This document shows, piece by piece, positions 54,741 through 63,948 of a DNA stretch of 64,000 bases (the stretch's first letter is position 1; each line of letters begins with the position of its first letter). The stretch comes from CAYLRF01 sp964385995. GTDB taxonomy: Bacteria; Bacillota; Clostridia; Lachnospirales; Lachnospiraceae. The translations under genes and the position numbers were made by a program. Below the pieces are notes generated by a model. That model did not search any database. It saw only the letters and a list, made by a program, of their open reading frames with translations, and had not been told where the DNA came from. The DNA is taken from contig CAYLRF010000001.1 in the NCBI GenBank assembly GCA_964385995.1, positions 20,737-84,736 on the forward strand, given 5' to 3'.

Positions 54741-55328
54741 ATGATGTACCCATTTGAAACATGGATGACCGAACTTAAAAATACATTAAGCGCTCATCGC
54801 TATATGCATACGCTCGGCGTCGCGTTTACCGCGAGTATGCTCGCCCATCTTTATGACGGAGATCCCGATAAAGCCATGGCAGCGGGTCTTCTTCACGACT
54901 GCGCGAAGGATCTGACGAAAGAGGAGAGAAGCGCTCTTTGCGAAAGATATGATATCCGCGTCACGGATGAGCGAAAGCAAAATCCCGAGCTTCTTCACGC
55001 GCCTCTCGGTGCGGCCATCGCCGAGGATAAGTTCGGCGTGACGGACAGGCAGATACTGGACGCCGTAACTTATCATACGACGGGACGGCCCGCCATGGGG
55101 CTTTTGGAAAAAATCATCTATGTCGCGGATTTTATCGAGCCCGGCAGGAGACATATAGAGGGCATGGACGAGATAAGGCGCCTCGCAATGAGGGACCTTG
55201 ACAAATGCCTTCTTCGGATCCTGGGCGACATAATGGAATATCTGAAGGCGACGGGAAAGATGACGGATTCCTTGACATCGGAAGCGTTTAAATATTACAA
55301 TAAACGGGAACTTCACGAGACAAAATAA
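54741..55328 (+). CDS. yqeK: YqeK-family HD hydrolase (diadenosine tetraphosphatase)
   Basis: The HD-domain fold has an early His (RYMHTLGV, near residue 24), the GLLHDCAKD motif near residue 53, YHTTGRPAM near 112 and YVADFIEPGRRH near 128. Characterised YqeK proteins cleave Ap4A symmetrically to ADP. It is 195 residues, 9 bases after nadD, before rsfS. No strong ribosome-binding site is seen; either of the two adjacent ATG codons could start it. Confidence 0.94.
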   Translation: MMYPFETWMTELKNTLSAHRYMHTLGVAFTASMLAHLYDGDPDKAMAAGLLHDCAKDLTKEERSALCERYDIRVTDERKQNPELLHAPLGAAIAEDKFGVTDRQILDAVTYHTTGRPAMGLLEKIIYVADFIEPGRRHIEGMDEIRRLAMRDLDKCLLRILGDIMEYLKATGKMTDSLTSEAFKYYNKRELHETK

Positions 55329-55470
55329 TTATCGCGTCAGTTTAATCGCGCGACTTTTATGATATTGTGCGACAGGTCTCTAAGAAGGGTAATATTTATC
55401 AAAAAGGTCCTAACAATATTAGATTTAATTATCGCAATAAATTAAGGGTACGGAAAGGATACGAGACAGG
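55329..55470 (+). promoter_or_regulatory. AT-rich spacer before rsfS with an inverted repeat
   Basis: TAATATT (55390-55396) and AATATTA (55415-55421) form a perfect 7-bp inverted repeat around an 18-base spacer, in a stretch far richer in A/T than its surroundings. It may be a promoter or operator region for rsfS; no clean -35/-10 pair was found. Confidence 0.35.
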
Positions 55471-55821
55471 ATGGAAGCAAGAGAGCTTGTCAAATCGGTC
55501 TGCAAAGCCCTAAACGACAAAAAGGGCGAGGACGTAAAGGTCATAGACATATCGAAGATCTCGGTGATGGCCGATTATTTCGTGATAGCAAGCGGGCGCA
55601 ATAAAAATCAGGTGAACGCCCTGGTGGATGCCGTACAGGATGAGCTTGAAAAAGAAGGCGTCACCCCAAGACAGCGCGAAGGCTACGGCCTCGGCAACTG
55701 GGTGCTGCTTGACTTCGGCGACATCATAGTTCATGTTTTCGACAGGGAGAACCGCCTTTTTTACGATCTGGACAGAATCTGGAGCGACGGCGTGATTGTG
55801 GACGCCGATGAGTTTATGTAA
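55471..55821 (+). CDS. rsfS: Ribosome silencing factor RsfS
   Basis: Binds L14 and blocks subunit joining when nutrients fall. The 116-residue protein has the Iojap/RsfS motifs DISKISVMADYFVIASGRN near residue 25, GYGLGNWVLLDFGDIIVHVF near residue 70 and FYDLDRIWSD at the end. A GGAAAGGAT-type Shine-Dalgarno sequence precedes the ATG. Last of the obgE-nadD-yqeK-rsfS series. Confidence 0.96.
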   Translation: MEARELVKSVCKALNDKKGEDVKVIDISKISVMADYFVIASGRNKNQVNALVDAVQDELEKEGVTPRQREGYGLGNWVLLDFGDIIVHVFDRENRLFYDLDRIWSDGVIVDADEFM

Positions 55822-56106
55822 GCATGGACATAATAAAGCGTAAGGCAAGGCAAAAGCATAAGGATTTCATCCGCCGGGGATTCGGTAAGGGCGTCTGGGG
55901 ATAAACCAATCTGTACGACAAATGCCGATTTTTCCAACAAAGAGCCCCGAAAAACGTCTTATAACGGCAATAACGGCAAATTCGGGAAGTTCCTGTCCCG
56001 TATATGGCTTTCCGCGTTATATATGTTTTCTACCTTATGAGTTCACTTTACGGCCGCTTCGGGGCGCATTTTCACACGGCATTATTTTAGGGAGGTAAAC
56101 GCGTAT
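55822..56106. other. Intergenic region before the recombinase gene
   Basis: This 285-base spacer holds a 26-codon open frame (55824-55904) without a ribosome-binding site, and a short TAACGGCAATAACGGCAA repeat near 55962. I see no LexA-type operator, tRNA or att-like repeat. GGGAGG before the next ATG is clear. Confidence 0.4.
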
Positions 56107-57198
56107 ATGGCTAAGGATATCCGCACTTATTATGAGCAAACCTATATCGATAACACCAAACGTCTGCGCGAACTTTTAAAGACGCTGCCGCCTTTCGTGA
56201 AGGATTATTTTCGCGCCATAGAGCCATCCACGTCGTCACTTACGCGCATTTCCTACGCGTACGACCTGCGTGTCTTTTTCAGGTTCCTTATCGAAAACAA
56301 CCCACAGTTTAAGGACCGGAGCCCTGATCAGTTCGTGTGCGGCGATTTGGAGAAATTAGAGGCCGCCGATATCGAGGAATATCTGGATTATCTGAAGGTT
56401 TACGATTACGCAAACGACCCTTCGGGTACCCGACAGGTGACGAACGCCGAGCGCGGCATCGCGAGAAAATTCTCCTCCGTCTGCAGTCTCTACGCTTATC
56501 TTACCCGTCACGAGTACATTGTTAAAAATCCAACAATCTTTGTCGAAAAGCCCAAATTACACGAAAAAGCAATCATACGCCTGGAGGCCGACGAAGTCGC
56601 GATGCTTCTTGATTATGTCGAGAACGCGGGCGAAAATCTGACCGGGCAGAGAAAAGTCTACTATGAAAAGACAAAGACTCGCGATCTGGCCATTATCACT
56701 CTCCTTCTGGGCACCGGCATACGTGTCTCCGAGTGCGTGGGGCTTGACATAAACGACGTCGATTTTAAGAATAACGGAATCACCGTCACGAGAAAAGGCG
56801 GAAACCAGATGACGGTTTATTTCGGCGAAGAGGTAAGAAACGCGCTTGAAAATTACCTTGAGACGACAAGAGCCGCAACTGAGGCGCTGCCCGGCCATGA
56901 GAGGGCTCTCTTTCTTTCCACACAGCGCAAGAGAATAGGCGTGCAGGCGGTCGAGAATTTGGTAAAAAAATACGCGAGGGAGGTAACTCCGAACAAGAAA
57001 ATAACGCCGCATAAGCTTCGAAGCACCTACGGCACAGCGCTTTATAAGGAAACAGGCGACATTTACCTCGTGGCGGACGTTCTGGGACATAAGGACGTAA
57101 ATACCACCCGCAAACATTACGCCGACATAGACGACTCGAGGCGAAAGATGGCGGCCGGCGCGGTCCGCTTAAGGGAAGACGCGCCGCGCAAGGAATAA
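56107..57198 (+). CDS. Tyrosine recombinase, Xer-like
   Basis: A 363-residue site-specific recombinase. The N-terminal SAM-like core-binding domain covers about residues 20-150. The catalytic domain has Arg in TGIRVSECVG (near 203), Lys in TRKGGN (near 235), HxxR in TPHKLRSTYG (near 300), a second His in VLGHKDVNTTR and nucleophile Tyr in KHYAD. Its position after rsfS, and the lack of phage or cargo genes, favour a resident Xer-type enzyme over a prophage integrase. It is longer than classical XerC/D (about 300). Its end converges with parC, 14 bases away. Confidence 0.85.
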   Translation: MAKDIRTYYEQTYIDNTKRLRELLKTLPPFVKDYFRAIEPSTSSLTRISYAYDLRVFFRFLIENNPQFKDRSPDQFVCGDLEKLEAADIEEYLDYLKVYDYANDPSGTRQVTNAERGIARKFSSVCSLYAYLTRHEYIVKNPTIFVEKPKLHEKAIIRLEADEVAMLLDYVENAGENLTGQRKVYYEKTKTRDLAIITLLLGTGIRVSECVGLDINDVDFKNNGITVTRKGGNQMTVYFGEEVRNALENYLETTRAATEALPGHERALFLSTQRKRIGVQAVENLVKKYAREVTPNKKITPHKLRSTYGTALYKETGDIYLVADVLGHKDVNTTRKHYADIDDSRRKMAAGAVRLREDAPRKE

Positions 57199-57212
57199 CG
57201 CCCGCGTCATCT

Positions 57213-59474
57213 TTATTTCTTTAGTTTGCTTCCCGTCCCCGCGCGGCTCTGGATCTTAAGTCTGTTTAATGTAAGCTCACGCTCGTTATATATTATCTTC
57301 GTCTCTTTTCCTTCCTCGAAGAGATATACCTTATCGACAGAGTCGTTTTTTTGCAATTTTATCCCCTTTACGCCGGCGGCCGTCTTTTTCATCTCCGGGA
57401 TCTCACTTACGCGAAAACGGAGCAGATATCCGCCCTTTGTGCGGATGACGACATTTTGCGATAAGACGACGGGAAGAACGCACCTTACTTCGTCGCCGTC
57501 CGTAAGCTTAGTGGACGCCACGGTCCTCTTTGACACGTTAAACTCACTTCCGCTTACGATCTTAACAAGCCCCGCCTTAGTCACGAAAATAAATTTTCCC
57601 GCGGCAAGCTGCCCGGCGTCACATACGCAGACCGTTTTTTCACCGGAGCTGTCGAAATTACTCACATTGTCGATGGGGATACCTTTTCCCCTGAAATTCC
57701 CGTAGGGGATATCTGAAAGCTTCACCTGATGCATTCTGCCCGTGTCGGTAAAGACACACAGTTTCCCCGTATTTGCCGTAAATATGACGTAACGGCTCTC
57801 CGCGTCGGCCGCCTCCTTATTCTTCTCGTAGACGGAAGGGTCCACGCACCTGGCGTAACCGAAACGGTCGATTAAAAGCACAGCGTCGCGGCTTTCTGCT
57901 TCTTCCTCGACGTAGACAGCCTCGGCGGCGTTTTCGATCGTCGTCTTTCTGGGCTTTTGATACTTTTCCTTTATGGCGAGAAGGTCTTTTATGATAACGT
58001 CCGACATCGTATCGTAATTATTCAGGATATCGGCGTAAAGAGCGATGTTTTTAAGCGTCTCTTCATGTTCGCGGCGAAGAGCGTCTACTTCAAGGCCGAT
58101 AAGTTTGTAAAGTCTCATCTCAAGTATGGCCGTCGCCTGTTTTTCGGTAAATCGAAGCAGCGCGGCCATTTTTTTCGAGACGGGGTTCTTAAACGTGATG
58201 TTTTCCGTGACTCCGCGGGTAAGGCAGGCTTTCGCGTCGCCGATGTTTTTGCTTCCTCTTAAGATCTCTATGATCAGGTCTATGACGTCGCAGGCTTTTA
58301 TCAGGCCTTCCTGAATCTCGCTTTTTTCCCGTTCCTTCGCAAGAAGTGTCCTGTATTTTCTGGTGGTAAGCTCAAATTGAAAGTCGACGCACCGCTCTAT
58401 TATGCTCTTTAGTCCCATGGTCTCCGGTCTCCCGTCGGCCACGGCGAGCATATTGACGGCGAACACGTCCTCAAGAGAGGTTTTCTTATAGAGCATATTC
58501 GTTATCTTATCGACATCCGCTTCTTTCTTCAGCTCAAGCACTATGCGAATGCCTTCCTTGGAGGACATGTTCGATATGTCGGTGATGTCGGGAGCCTTTC
58601 TCTCCTCGATAAGGCCCGCGATGTCGTTTAAGAGTCTTCCTATCCCCGAGCCTATCAGGGTATAGGGAATCTCCGTGATGACGAGTCTTTTTTTGCCGCC
58701 TTTTGTTTCCTCCAGTTTAACGCGTCCGCGTATCTTTATCTTTCCCGTGCCGGTTTCGTAAAGAGACGCGAGATCGTCTTTATTTACCACTATGCCGCCA
58801 GTGGGAAAATCGGGGCCTTTAATATATCTCATAAGCCCTTCGGTGGTTATGTCATTGTCCTTCATATATGCGATGACCGCGTCTGTCACCTCTCCCAAAT
58901 TATGCGTCGGGATACTCGTCGCCATGCCGACCGCGATACCCTCTGCGCCGTTTACGAGTATGTTCGGTATTCTTACCGGCAGAACCTCGGGTTCCTTCTC
59001 CGTCTCGTCAAAATTCGGCACGAAATCGACCACGTCTTTATCAAGATCACGCAAAAATGTGTCGTTCGTAAAGTTCGTAAGCCGCGCCTCGGTATATCTC
59101 ATGGCGGCGGCGCCGTCGCCTTCTATGGAGCCGAAGTTTCCGTGGCCGTCCACGAGCGTCATGCCCTTTTTAAAATCCTGCGCCATAACGACAAGCGCCT
59201 CATAGATGGAGCTGTCGCCGTGGGGATGATATTTGCCCATGGTATCCCCAACGATACGGGCGCATTTGCGGTAAGGCTTATCGGGCCTTATGCCGAGCTC
59301 GTGCATGTCGTAAAGGGTCCTTCTTTGAACCGGTTTTAAGCCGTCGCGCACATCCGGGAGGGCTCTGGCGACGATGACGCTCATCGCGTAGTCTATATAG
59401 GATTTTTTCATAAGCTCCGAATATTCGGTGTTTATTATCTGTCTGTCGGATAAAGTCTGCTGTCCCTTAATCAT
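57213..59474 (-). CDS. parC: Type IIA topoisomerase subunit A, probably topoisomerase IV ParC
   Basis: The DNA-cleaving subunit. The catalytic Tyr is in [11 protein letters not shown] near residue 127, and the quinolone-determining stretch reads [10 protein letters not shown], with Ser and Glu as in ParC. The breakage-reunion domain runs to about residue 490, followed by a beta-pinwheel C-terminal domain. That domain contains [11 protein letters not shown], partly like a GyrA box but not the canonical QRRGGKG. With 753 residues and parE directly upstream (ATGA overlap), I favour topoisomerase IV; a second gyrase cannot be excluded. Confidence 0.82.
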   Translation of the reverse strand: MIKGQQTLSDRQIINTEYSELMKKSYIDYAMSVIVARALPDVRDGLKPVQRRTLYDMHELGIRPDKPYRKCARIVGDTMGKYHPHGDSSIYEALVVMAQDFKKGMTLVDGHGNFGSIEGDGAAAMRYTEARLTNFTNDTFLRDLDKDVVDFVPNFDETEKEPEVLPVRIPNILVNGAEGIAVGMATSIPTHNLGEVTDAVIAYMKDNDITTEGLMRYIKGPDFPTGGIVVNKDDLASLYETGTGKIKIRGRVKLEETKGGKKRLVITEIPYTLIGSGIGRLLNDIAGLIEERKAPDITDISNMSSKEGIRIVLELKKEADVDKITNMLYKKTSLEDVFAVNMLAVADGRPETMGLKSIIERCVDFQFELTTRKYRTLLAKEREKSEIQEGLIKACDVIDLIIEILRGSKNIGDAKACLTRGVTENITFKNPVSKKMAALLRFTEKQATAILEMRLYKLIGLEVDALRREHEETLKNIALYADILNNYDTMSDVIIKDLLAIKEKYQKPRKTTIENAAEAVYVEEEAESRDAVLLIDRFGYARCVDPSVYEKNKEAADAESRYVIFTANTGKLCVFTDTGRMHQVKLSDIPYGNFRGKGIPIDNVSNFDSSGEKTVCVCDAGQLAAGKFIFVTKAGLVKIVSGSEFNVSKRTVASTKLTDGDEVRCVLPVVLSQNVVIRTKGGYLLRFRVSEIPEMKKTAAGVKGIKLQKNDSVDKVYLFEEGKETKIIYNERELTLNRLKIQSRAGTGSKLKK

Positions 59475-61393
59475 ATGTCAAGCTCAGCCTCCTTCGCGTT
59501 CTCGTATATGAAATCCCGCCTCGGCGCCACGTCGCTTCCCATAAGCATCTCGGTGACGTGTGAGGCCATTCTCGCGTCTTCTATCTCTATTCGCCTCATG
59601 ACGCGGGTATCGGGGTTTAGGGTAGTCTCCCACAGCTGGTCGGGATCCATTTCGCCAAGCCCTTTATATCTTTGAAGTGTGAACGCGCCCGTGTGATGCT
59701 TTCTGTACCTTTTAAGCTCGTCGTCGTCGTAGAGATATTCGTTCTCGCCGTTTTTGGGCATGGCTTTATAAAGCGGGGGCATGGCCACGTATACATGGCC
59801 CTCATAGATGAGATCGGGCATGAAGCGATAAAAAAGAGTCAAAAGAAGCGTGCAGATGTGCGCCCCGTCCACGTCGGCGTCCGCCATGATGATGATCTTG
59901 TCATAGCGAAGTTTTGTGATGTCAAAATCGTTGCCGTAGCCTTCGGAAAAGCCGCATCCGAAGGCGTTTATCATGGACTTTATCTCCGCGTTCGCGAGTA
60001 TCTTATCGATGCCGGCCTTCTCGACATTTAAGATTTTCCCGCGTATGGGAAGTATTGCCTGAAAAGATCTGTTTCTGGCGTTTTTCGCCGAGCCTCCGGC
60101 GGAGTCTCCCTCCACGATGAAGATCTCGCATTTGGACGGATCCTTACTCTCGCAGTTTGACAGTTTGCCGTTGCCGTCAAAGGAGTATTTTTGCTTTGAG
60201 AGCAGGTTCGTCCTCGTCTTTTCCTCTGTCTTTCGTATCTTCGCGGCCCTCTCCGCGCATGAGAGAATCTTCTTTAACGTCTCTAAATTCCTGTCAAAAT
60301 AAAGGACGATCTCATCTCCCGTCACTTTTCCCGTCGCTCTCGCCGCGTCGGGGTTATCAAGCTTCGTCTTTGTCTGACCCTCAAACCTCGGATTCGGGTG
60401 TTTTACGGAAACGATGGCCGTCAGGCCGTTTCTGATGTCGGCCCCCGTAAAATTCGGATCTTTTTCTTTAAGGACGCCCAGTTCTCTCGCGTACTGATTC
60501 ATGACGGTGGTCAGCGTCGTCTTAAAGCCCGTGAGGTGAGTGCCGCCTTCGGCGTTGTAGATATTGTTGCAAAATCCGAGTACATTTTCGTGAAATTCGT
60601 TCACATACTGCATCACGACTTCGACTTCTATGCCTTCCGACGCGCCCTTAAAATATATCGGCTCGTGAAGAGTCTCGCTTTTCTGGTTAAGCTCCTTTAT
60701 GTAACCTTTTATGCCTTCCTCTTCGTGATAGACGGCGCGTCGCGTCTCGCTTCCTCTCCTGTCCTCGAAAATGACGGTGAGCTTCGGATTTAAGTAGGCC
60801 GTCTCATGGAGCCTGCTTTGGATCTCGTCGGCCTTAAAGTACGTTTTTTCAAAGATCTCGTCATCGGGCAGGAAGTTGACCGTCGTGCCGGTTTCGGATG
60901 TCTTCCCGATTTTCGGCAAAAGTCCGTCCTGAAGTTCGATTACCGGTACTCCCCTCTCATATCTGTCATGGTGTATGGCGCCGTCGCGTCTGATTTTAAC
61001 ATCCATGTACTTTGAGAGAGCGTTTACGACGGACGAGCCGACTCCGTGCAGTCCGCCGCTCGTCTTATAGGAAGAATCGTCGAATTTCCCGCCGGCGTGC
61101 AGCGTGGTATAGACGACTCTGGCCGCGGGAAGACCCGTTTGGTGCATGTCAACGGGAACCCCGCGCCCGTTATCCGTGACGGTCGCCGAGCCGTCCCGCT
61201 CAAGATAAACCTCTATGGTATCGCAGTAACCCGCCAGATGCTCATCCACCGCGTTATCGACTATCTCGTAGATTAGGTGATTTAGGCCCTTGGTCGAGAC
61301 GCTTCCTATGTACATCCCGGGTCTTAGGCGTACGGCCTCCAATCCCTCCAGAACGGTTATGCTTTTCGCCGTGTAAGTATTATTCTTTGCCAT
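59471..61393 (-). CDS. parE: Type IIA topoisomerase subunit B, probably topoisomerase IV ParE
   Basis: The ATPase subunit. The GHKL domain has EIVDNAVDEHLAG, DNGRGVPVDMH and GGLHGVGSSVVNALS near residue 110. The TOPRIM domain has EGDSAGGSAKNARNRSFQA near residue 430 and IIMADADVDGAHI near residue 505. It is 640 residues without the long GyrB insert of enterobacteria. It is first of the parE-parC pair and GAGAGG precedes its ATG. Subtype is by linkage with a ParC-like partner. Confidence 0.85.
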   Translation of the reverse strand: MAKNNTYTAKSITVLEGLEAVRLRPGMYIGSVSTKGLNHLIYEIVDNAVDEHLAGYCDTIEVYLERDGSATVTDNGRGVPVDMHQTGLPAARVVYTTLHAGGKFDDSSYKTSGGLHGVGSSVVNALSKYMDVKIRRDGAIHHDRYERGVPVIELQDGLLPKIGKTSETGTTVNFLPDDEIFEKTYFKADEIQSRLHETAYLNPKLTVIFEDRRGSETRRAVYHEEEGIKGYIKELNQKSETLHEPIYFKGASEGIEVEVVMQYVNEFHENVLGFCNNIYNAEGGTHLTGFKTTLTTVMNQYARELGVLKEKDPNFTGADIRNGLTAIVSVKHPNPRFEGQTKTKLDNPDAARATGKVTGDEIVLYFDRNLETLKKILSCAERAAKIRKTEEKTRTNLLSKQKYSFDGNGKLSNCESKDPSKCEIFIVEGDSAGGSAKNARNRSFQAILPIRGKILNVEKAGIDKILANAEIKSMINAFGCGFSEGYGNDFDITKLRYDKIIIMADADVDGAHICTLLLTLFYRFMPDLIYEGHVYVAMPPLYKAMPKNGENEYLYDDDELKRYRKHHTGAFTLQRYKGLGEMDPDQLWETTLNPDTRVMRRIEIEDARMASHVTEMLMGSDVAPRRDFIYENAKEAELDI

Positions 61394-61522
61394 GTAACCT
61401 CTCTTTTCGCGTATTTTTCCTTTTTATGAGCTTGATGTGACGGGACGAAGTCGCCGATGATTTTTCATCTCCGACAGCGTGACACGGTGACTAATCATAA
61501 AGCCGACACATAATCCCAATTG

Positions 61523-61551
61523 ATTATAAATGCGCTCATAAGCGTTTTCAA
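61523..61551 (-). promoter_or_regulatory. Predicted parEC promoter
   Basis: Minus strand TTGAAA (61551-61546), 17 bases, perfect TATAAT (61528-61523). The leader is about 120 bases. With the glmS promoter it occupies the 400-base divergent region 61394-61793. Confidence 0.75.
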
Positions 61552-61564
61552 CAAAATTTTTTTG

Positions 61565-61593
61565 TTCCAAATAGCGGCGTTATCTGTTAGAAT
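61565..61593 (+). promoter_or_regulatory. Predicted glmS promoter
   Basis: TTCCAA (61565-61570), 17 bases, extended -10 TGTTAGAAT with hexamer at 61588-61593. The -35 is weak. The leader would be about 195 bases. Confidence 0.55.
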
Positions 61594-61603
61594 TAGATTC
61601 TAA
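61587..61603 (+). promoter_or_regulatory. Operator-like palindrome over the glmS -10
   Basis: TTAGAAT (61587-61593), TAG, ATTCTAA (61597-61603): a perfect 7-bp inverted repeat covering the -10 and probable start. Its placement suggests a repressor site; the regulator is unknown. Confidence 0.5.
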
Positions 61604-61625
61604 TGCGCGATATCACTATTTGCCC

Positions 61626-61735
61626 CTACATCATATAGGGTTCATGCGAGGTAGCGTAGGCGAAATTGCCGACGATTATCACGACAAACCTACCGACATC
61701 ATATGCGGCTCAGCTCATGCGAGGCAGCGTATCAT
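61626..61735 (+). repeat. Imperfect direct repeat in the glmS leader
   Basis: ACATCATAT occurs at 61628 and 61696, and TCATGCGAGG(T/C)AGCGTA follows each (near 61642 and 61715), giving a repeat of about 70 bases with small indels. A possible stem GGTAG/CTACC (61650-61654 with 61690-61694) spans the intervening segment. I do not recognise the conserved core of the glmS ribozyme. Confidence 0.6.
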
Positions 61736-61793
61736 AATATATTCGATATGGCGCGTTTAGGATCTGTAAGGCGAAATAAGAAAGGATAGACAT

Positions 61794-63632
61794 ATGTGCG
61801 GAATAGTGGGATATATAGGCGGCCGTCAGGCGGCGCCGGTGCTTCTTGAGGGACTTTTAAGGCTCGAATACCGCGGCTACGATTCGGCGGGGCTCGCCGT
61901 GAGAGACGGCGACGGCAGGATCGAGATAGTAAAAGCGAAAGGCAGGCTTAAGGCCCTCGCCGTTAAGACAAATGACGGCGCCGCGCTTAAGGGACATTCG
62001 GGTATCGGACACACGCGCTGGGCGACTCACGGCGAGCCGTCGGAAGAAAACGCTCATCCGCACTGCAGCGCGAATGAAGCCGTGGTCGCCGTCCACAACG
62101 GCATTATAGAAAATTATCAGGAGATAAAGACGAAGCTTTTAAAGCACGGATATACCTTTTATTCCGAGACGGACACGGAGGCCTGTGTCAAACTCATAGA
62201 TTATTATTATAAGAAATACGGTCTCGGACCCGCCGACGCCTTAAACCGCACTATGGTTCGCATAAGAGGCTCATACGCGCTCGCCGTTATGTTTCACGAC
62301 TACCCGGGTGAGATCTGGGTCGCTAGAAAAGACAGTCCCATCGTGATCGGCGCGGGTGACGGCGAGACATTCGTCGCTTCCGACGTTCCCGCCATCCTCG
62401 AATTTACCCGCAAAGTTTACTATATAGATAATCTCGAGATCGCAAGGCTCAGGGCGGACGCCATCACCTTCTACAACCTTGACGGGGACGAGATAGAAAA
62501 AGAAATATCCGAGATCGGCTGGGACGCGAAAGCCGCCGAAAAAGGCGGATTCGAGCATTTTATGATGAAAGAGATCCACGAGCAGCCAAAGGCCGTCTCC
62601 GACACTCTTCACTCGCTGGTAAAAGACGGGAAGATCGATCTTTCAGCGGCGGGATTGACCGACGATGACTTAAAAGCCGTCTCTCACATCACCATGGTCG
62701 CCTGCGGCTCGGCCTATCACGCGGCTCTGACGGCGCAGTATGTGATCGAGGATCTTTCGAGAATCCCGGTCAGAGTCGAGCTCGCGTCGGAATTTCGCTA
62801 CCGCTCTCCCATCCTCTCGGACGGCGAACTGGTAGTCGTGATAAGCCAGTCGGGAGAGACCGCGGACAGTCTCGCCGCTCTTCGCGAATCAAAGAAGCTC
62901 GGCGCGACGACTCTCGCGGTGGTAAATGTCGTCGGAAGCTCCATAGCAAGAGAAGCCGATCACGTCCTTTATACACTCGCGGGCCCGGAGATAGCGGTGG
63001 CCACCACCAAAGCCTACAGCACGCAGCTCTTGGCGGGTTACATCCTCGCGCTCGAATTCGCGAGAGTACGCGGCAGCGTCGAACCCGATAAATATACATC
63101 GCTTATCGCGGAGCTTGAGACCATTCCCGCGAAGATAGAGAGGATCTTAGAGGATAAGGAACGCATTCAGTGGTTCGCGTCCAAATTCGCGAACGCGAAG
63201 GACGTCTTCTATGTGGGGAGAGGCCTCGATTACGCGGCCTGCATGGAAGGAAGCCTTAAGATGAAGGAAGTAAGCTACATACATTCCGAGGCATACGCTG
63301 CGGGTGAATTAAAACACGGCGCCATAAGTCTCGTCGAAGACGGCACGCTCATGGTCGGTGTACTTACTCAATCGGGACTCTACGAAAAGAGTATCAGTAA
63401 CCTTATCGAGGCCAAAAGCCGCGGCGCCTATATCATGAGCCTTACCGTAAGCGGAAGATATAATGTAGAGGACTTCGCGGATTTTACCGTCTATGTGCCG
63501 AAGACCGACGATCATTTCACGACGAGCCTTGCCATCATACCGCTTCAGCTTATGGGATACTACTTAAGCGTGGCGCGGGGACTGGATGTGGATAAGCCGA
63601 GAAATCTGGCAAAGAGCGTTACGGTAGAATAA
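61794..63632 (+). CDS. glmS: Glutamine--fructose-6-phosphate aminotransferase (isomerizing)
   Basis: Makes glucosamine-6-phosphate, the entry to peptidoglycan amino sugars. The N-terminal Ntn glutaminase begins MCGIVGYIG, with Cys2 as the catalytic nucleophile, and has HTRWATHGEPSEENAHPH. Two SIS domains follow, with MVACGSAYHAAL near residue 302, ISQSGETADS near 350 and the C-terminal PRNLAKSVTVE. The length of 612 residues is normal. AAAGGAT precedes the ATG. The final six codons and stop are echoed downstream in a tandem repeat. Confidence 0.98.
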   Translation: MCGIVGYIGGRQAAPVLLEGLLRLEYRGYDSAGLAVRDGDGRIEIVKAKGRLKALAVKTNDGAALKGHSGIGHTRWATHGEPSEENAHPHCSANEAVVAVHNGIIENYQEIKTKLLKHGYTFYSETDTEACVKLIDYYYKKYGLGPADALNRTMVRIRGSYALAVMFHDYPGEIWVARKDSPIVIGAGDGETFVASDVPAILEFTRKVYYIDNLEIARLRADAITFYNLDGDEIEKEISEIGWDAKAAEKGGFEHFMMKEIHEQPKAVSDTLHSLVKDGKIDLSAAGLTDDDLKAVSHITMVACGSAYHAALTAQYVIEDLSRIPVRVELASEFRYRSPILSDGELVVVISQSGETADSLAALRESKKLGATTLAVVNVVGSSIAREADHVLYTLAGPEIAVATTKAYSTQLLAGYILALEFARVRGSVEPDKYTSLIAELETIPAKIERILEDKERIQWFASKFANAKDVFYVGRGLDYAACMEGSLKMKEVSYIHSEAYAAGELKHGAISLVEDGTLMVGVLTQSGLYEKSISNLIEAKSRGAYIMSLTVSGRYNVEDFADFTVYVPKTDDHFTTSLAIIPLQLMGYYLSVARGLDVDKPRNLAKSVTVE

Positions 63633-63750
63633 AACACGTTGAATCCGACAAAGTGCGTTACGGCGGAATAACACGTTGAATCCGACAAAGTGCGTTACGG
63701 TGGAATAACACGCTGAATCCGACAAAGAGCGTTATGCCGGAAATAATCCG
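63611..63750 (+). repeat. 37-bp tandem repeat grown from the end of glmS
   Basis: The last glmS codons (AAAGAGCGTTACGGTAGAAT plus the stop) start at 63611, and similar units start at 63650, 63687 and 63724 (periods 39, 37, 37). Each full unit runs AAAG(T/A)GCGTTACGG, GGAATAACACG, TGAATCCGAC. The first unit is coding; the rest are untranslated. Confidence 0.92.
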
Positions 63751-63754
63751 AAAG

Positions 63755-63783
63755 TTGACAAAAATCCGAAAATGACGTAAGAT
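63755..63783 (+). promoter_or_regulatory. Predicted tRNA promoter
   Basis: A perfect TTGACA (63755-63760), 17-base spacer, TAAGAT (63778-63783), about 90 bases before the tRNA. Confidence 0.65.
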
Positions 63784-63875
63784 TTAGGTCGTTAAAGGAA
63801 ATCCGTCGAAAGAAATCCCGCTCCGATTCGATCGGCGCGTGGGACGAGATTTGCAGGAGTCGTTTATAAGAGTTC

Positions 63876-63948
63876 GGTCTGTTAGCTCAGCTGGGAGAGC
63901 GTCTGGGTCACAACCAGAATGTCGGCGGTTCGAGTCCGTCACAGACCA
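63876..63948 (+). tRNA. tRNA, anticodon CAC (Val)
   Basis: A full cloverleaf of 73 bases: acceptor GGTCTGT/ACAGACC, D-arm GCTC/GAGC, anticodon stem TCTGG/CCAGA with loop GTCACAA, T-arm GGCGG/CCGTC around TTCGAGT. With U33 fixed, positions 34-36 read CAC, a valine anticodon for GUG. G32 is less usual. Discriminator is A73 and CCA is not encoded. Confidence 0.88.

Noticed and set aside
55824..55904. 26-codon basic open frame after rsfS
   Set aside because: No ribosome-binding site and no recognisable homology; too short to support as a gene from sequence alone.
55822..56106. lexA gene or LexA operator near the recombinase
   Set aside because: lexA often lies nearby in Clostridia, but no such gene or CGAAC-N4-GTTCG-type operator is present here.
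56107..57198. Prophage or integrative-element integrase
   Set aside because: No phage genes, no cargo, no att-like direct repeats and no adjacent tRNA; the housekeeping neighbourhood favours a resident Xer-like enzyme.
61600..61793. glmS ribozyme
   Set aside because: The leader position fits, but I cannot find the conserved cleavage-site and core segments; a covariance search would be decisive.
63611..63750. CRISPR array
   Set aside because: Regular 37-bp units, but they are contiguous with no unique spacers, no cas genes are present, and they derive from the glmS end.
63876..63948. tRNA-His or tRNA-Asp
   Set aside because: GTC and CAC both occur in the anticodon arm, but the fixed U33 places CAC at positions 34-36; there is no extra G at the 5' end as required for His.
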